DNA from: Lachnospiraceae bacterium
Lineage (GTDB): Bacteria > Bacillota > Clostridia > Lachnospirales > Lachnospiraceae
Assembly: GCA_024697225.1 (NCBI GenBank)
Contig: JAILGA010000104.1
Coordinates: 80,994 to 144,993 of the forward strand
DNA length: 64,000 nucleotides
Direction of reading: 5' to 3'
Shown here: positions 63,350 through 64,000 of the stretch, piece by piece
Layout: each line of letters starts with the position of its first letter
Numbering within the stretch: the stretch's first letter is position 1
The notes under the pieces: model-generated
The model's database searches: none
Told to the model about the DNA's origin: nothing
What the model saw: only the letters and a program-made list of their open reading frames with translations
Translations under genes and position numbers: made by a program

Positions 63350-63543
63350 GCAGCCCGGGATGATCCCCTGCATTTTTGAACCTACAATTACTTTAAACGG
63401 GATTCCTACATGAACACCGTCAATGTCACGCCTTCGGCCGCCCAGGCGGCTATGGCAGAGGAAGACAGAAACGGGACTGCGGTTACCCACCTGGCTTATG
63501 GCTAGGAGTCAAAAAGCGGGGCTCTGTACACCCGGGTATTTTT
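63350..63543 (+). ncRNA. ssrS: Probable 6S RNA
   Basis: A stretch of about 190 bp without a coding frame has a promoter at its 5' edge and a T-rich end (TATTTTT) at its 3' edge. The ends pair: CCCGGG (63354-63359) with CCCGGG (63531-63536), then an internal loop, then CCCC-GC (63365-63371) with GCGGGG (63516-63521). This is a rod with a large central bubble, as in 6S RNA. Inner blocks (TTTTTGAACCTACAATTAC, AACGGGATTCC, AGGAGTCAAAAAGCGGGG) look like clostridial 6S RNAs as I remember them. 6S RNA binds sigma-A RNA polymerase and acts as a decoy promoter. A covariance search is needed to be sure. Confidence 0.62.
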
Positions 63544-63969
63544 CTACAGGTTCTCCGGCCCGAAGCTCTCAGGGAGCAATTCTGCGAGTTTGAAAATCCG
63601 ATAATCATTTATCGATTTTGCGATTATGATCTCCATTTCCGCAGGATCGCCGAATTCTCTCATCACCTGTCTGCATATACCGCAGGGAGACGCTTCGTCT
63701 GGCATGACATCCCTCACATCCGCAGGGCCTCCGACAACCGCAACGGCCTTAATTTTCTCCTCGCCCGCGGCCACGGCTGCAAATATCGCGACCCTCTCGG
63801 CGCAGACAGTGGCACCGTAGCTCGCATTTTCAATATTGCAGCCGCAGTAGAGACTGCCGCTCTCAGCGAGCACTGCAGCGCCCACGGCGTATTTCGAGTA
63901 CGGTGAGTACGATCTCTTCCTCGTTTCAAGGGCGGTGGTTATAAGTTCACGTATTATTTCGTTGTTCAT
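63544..63969 (-). CDS. cdd: Cytidine deaminase
   Basis: Zinc enzyme deaminating cytidine and deoxycytidine in pyrimidine salvage. The protein of about 141 aa has YSPYSKYAVGAAVLAESG, CGCNIENASYGATVCAERVA (zinc Cys and catalytic Glu) and SPCGICRQVMREFG (two zinc Cys). Start ATG 63969 is preceded by GAGGT at good spacing; the frame stays open to the window edge. The C-terminus is complete and its stop abuts the 3' end of the ncRNA on the other strand. Just upstream a short frame ends in TAG at 63974, possibly the end of another gene outside the window. Confidence 0.94.
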   Translation of the reverse strand: MNNEIIRELITTALETRKRSYSPYSKYAVGAAVLAESGSLYCGCNIENASYGATVCAERVAIFAAVAAGEEKIKAVAVVGGPADVRDVMPDEASPCGICRQVMREFGDPAEMEIIIAKSINDYRIFKLAELLPESFGPENL

Positions 63970-64000
63970 GACTATACCTCGCTTGCCGGAACCCACGAAC

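Noticed and set aside
1..64000. Search by eye for CRISPR repeats, insertion sequences, prophage genes and toxin-antitoxin pairs.
   Set aside because: No regularly spaced repeats, transposase motifs, phage structural genes or small paired genes were seen.

Overview
The window looks like chromosomal housekeeping DNA of an anaerobic Clostridia member, most likely Lachnospiraceae-like. Supporting signs are an NfnAB transhydrogenase, formate-THF ligase with FolD, a dimeric class II glycyl-tRNA synthetase, the phoH/7TM-HD-like/ybeY block, a cytosolic LacI-type sensor fused to GGDEF, Gram-positive cell-wall enzymes without outer-membrane genes, and consensus sigma-A promoters with strong Shine-Dalgarno sites. 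The DNA is moderately GC-rich and even in codon use. I saw no prophage, IS element, CRISPR array or rRNA. The species cannot be named from this window.

Layout: 1-3.1 kb, pyrG (cut by the window edge) and asnB on the minus strand, behind a strong promoter followed at once by a terminator-like hairpin. 3.2-8.0 kb, a rearranged tryptophan operon (chorismate mutase-trpD-trpB-trpA-trpC-trpF) without trpE/trpG. 8.2-12.5 kb, a sugar-sensor-like diguanylate cyclase converging on an ABCG-like transporter pair. 12.6-16.4 kb, tRNA-Thr(CGU), a branching-enzyme homologue that has lost its catalytic residues, and a DUF1015 protein. 16.6-21.1 kb, divergent serC-serA and a phosphopantetheinyl transferase, converging on an L,D-transpeptidase. 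21.2-28.4 kb, ilvB-ilvD-leuB, yajC, tgt and a VanY-type carboxypeptidase. 28.6-42.3 kb, aroC, then a tightly packed 12-gene minus-strand run headed by nfnA-nfnB that continues through rlmH, phoH, a degenerate PgpH-like protein, ybeY, a MOP-family flippase-like protein, two flavoproteins, 5-formyl-THF cyclo-ligase, a degenerate class II aldolase and a lactonase-like propeller. 42.3-49 kb, a zinc-ribbon membrane protein, folD, fhs and ftsK. 49-53 kb, lineage-specific unknowns and lipoproteins, with a diverged tandem duplication at a gene junction. 53-64 kb, proB, alaS, glyS, a lipoprotein, a FliB-like protein, proA, a C39-like protein, nhaC, a probable 6S RNA and cdd.

Functionally the window concentrates amino-acid biosynthesis (Trp, Asn, Ser, Ile/Val/Leu, Pro, chorismate), C1-folate metabolism, RNA maturation and translation, and envelope genes. 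The main observations beyond routine annotation are three separate pseudoenzyme-like proteins embedded in conserved operons (GlgB-like, PgpH-like, class II aldolase-like), the attenuator architecture in front of asnB-pyrG, and two divergent promoters (nhaC and 6S RNA) that share overlapping -35 hexamers. All functions are read from sequence patterns; no database search was possible.
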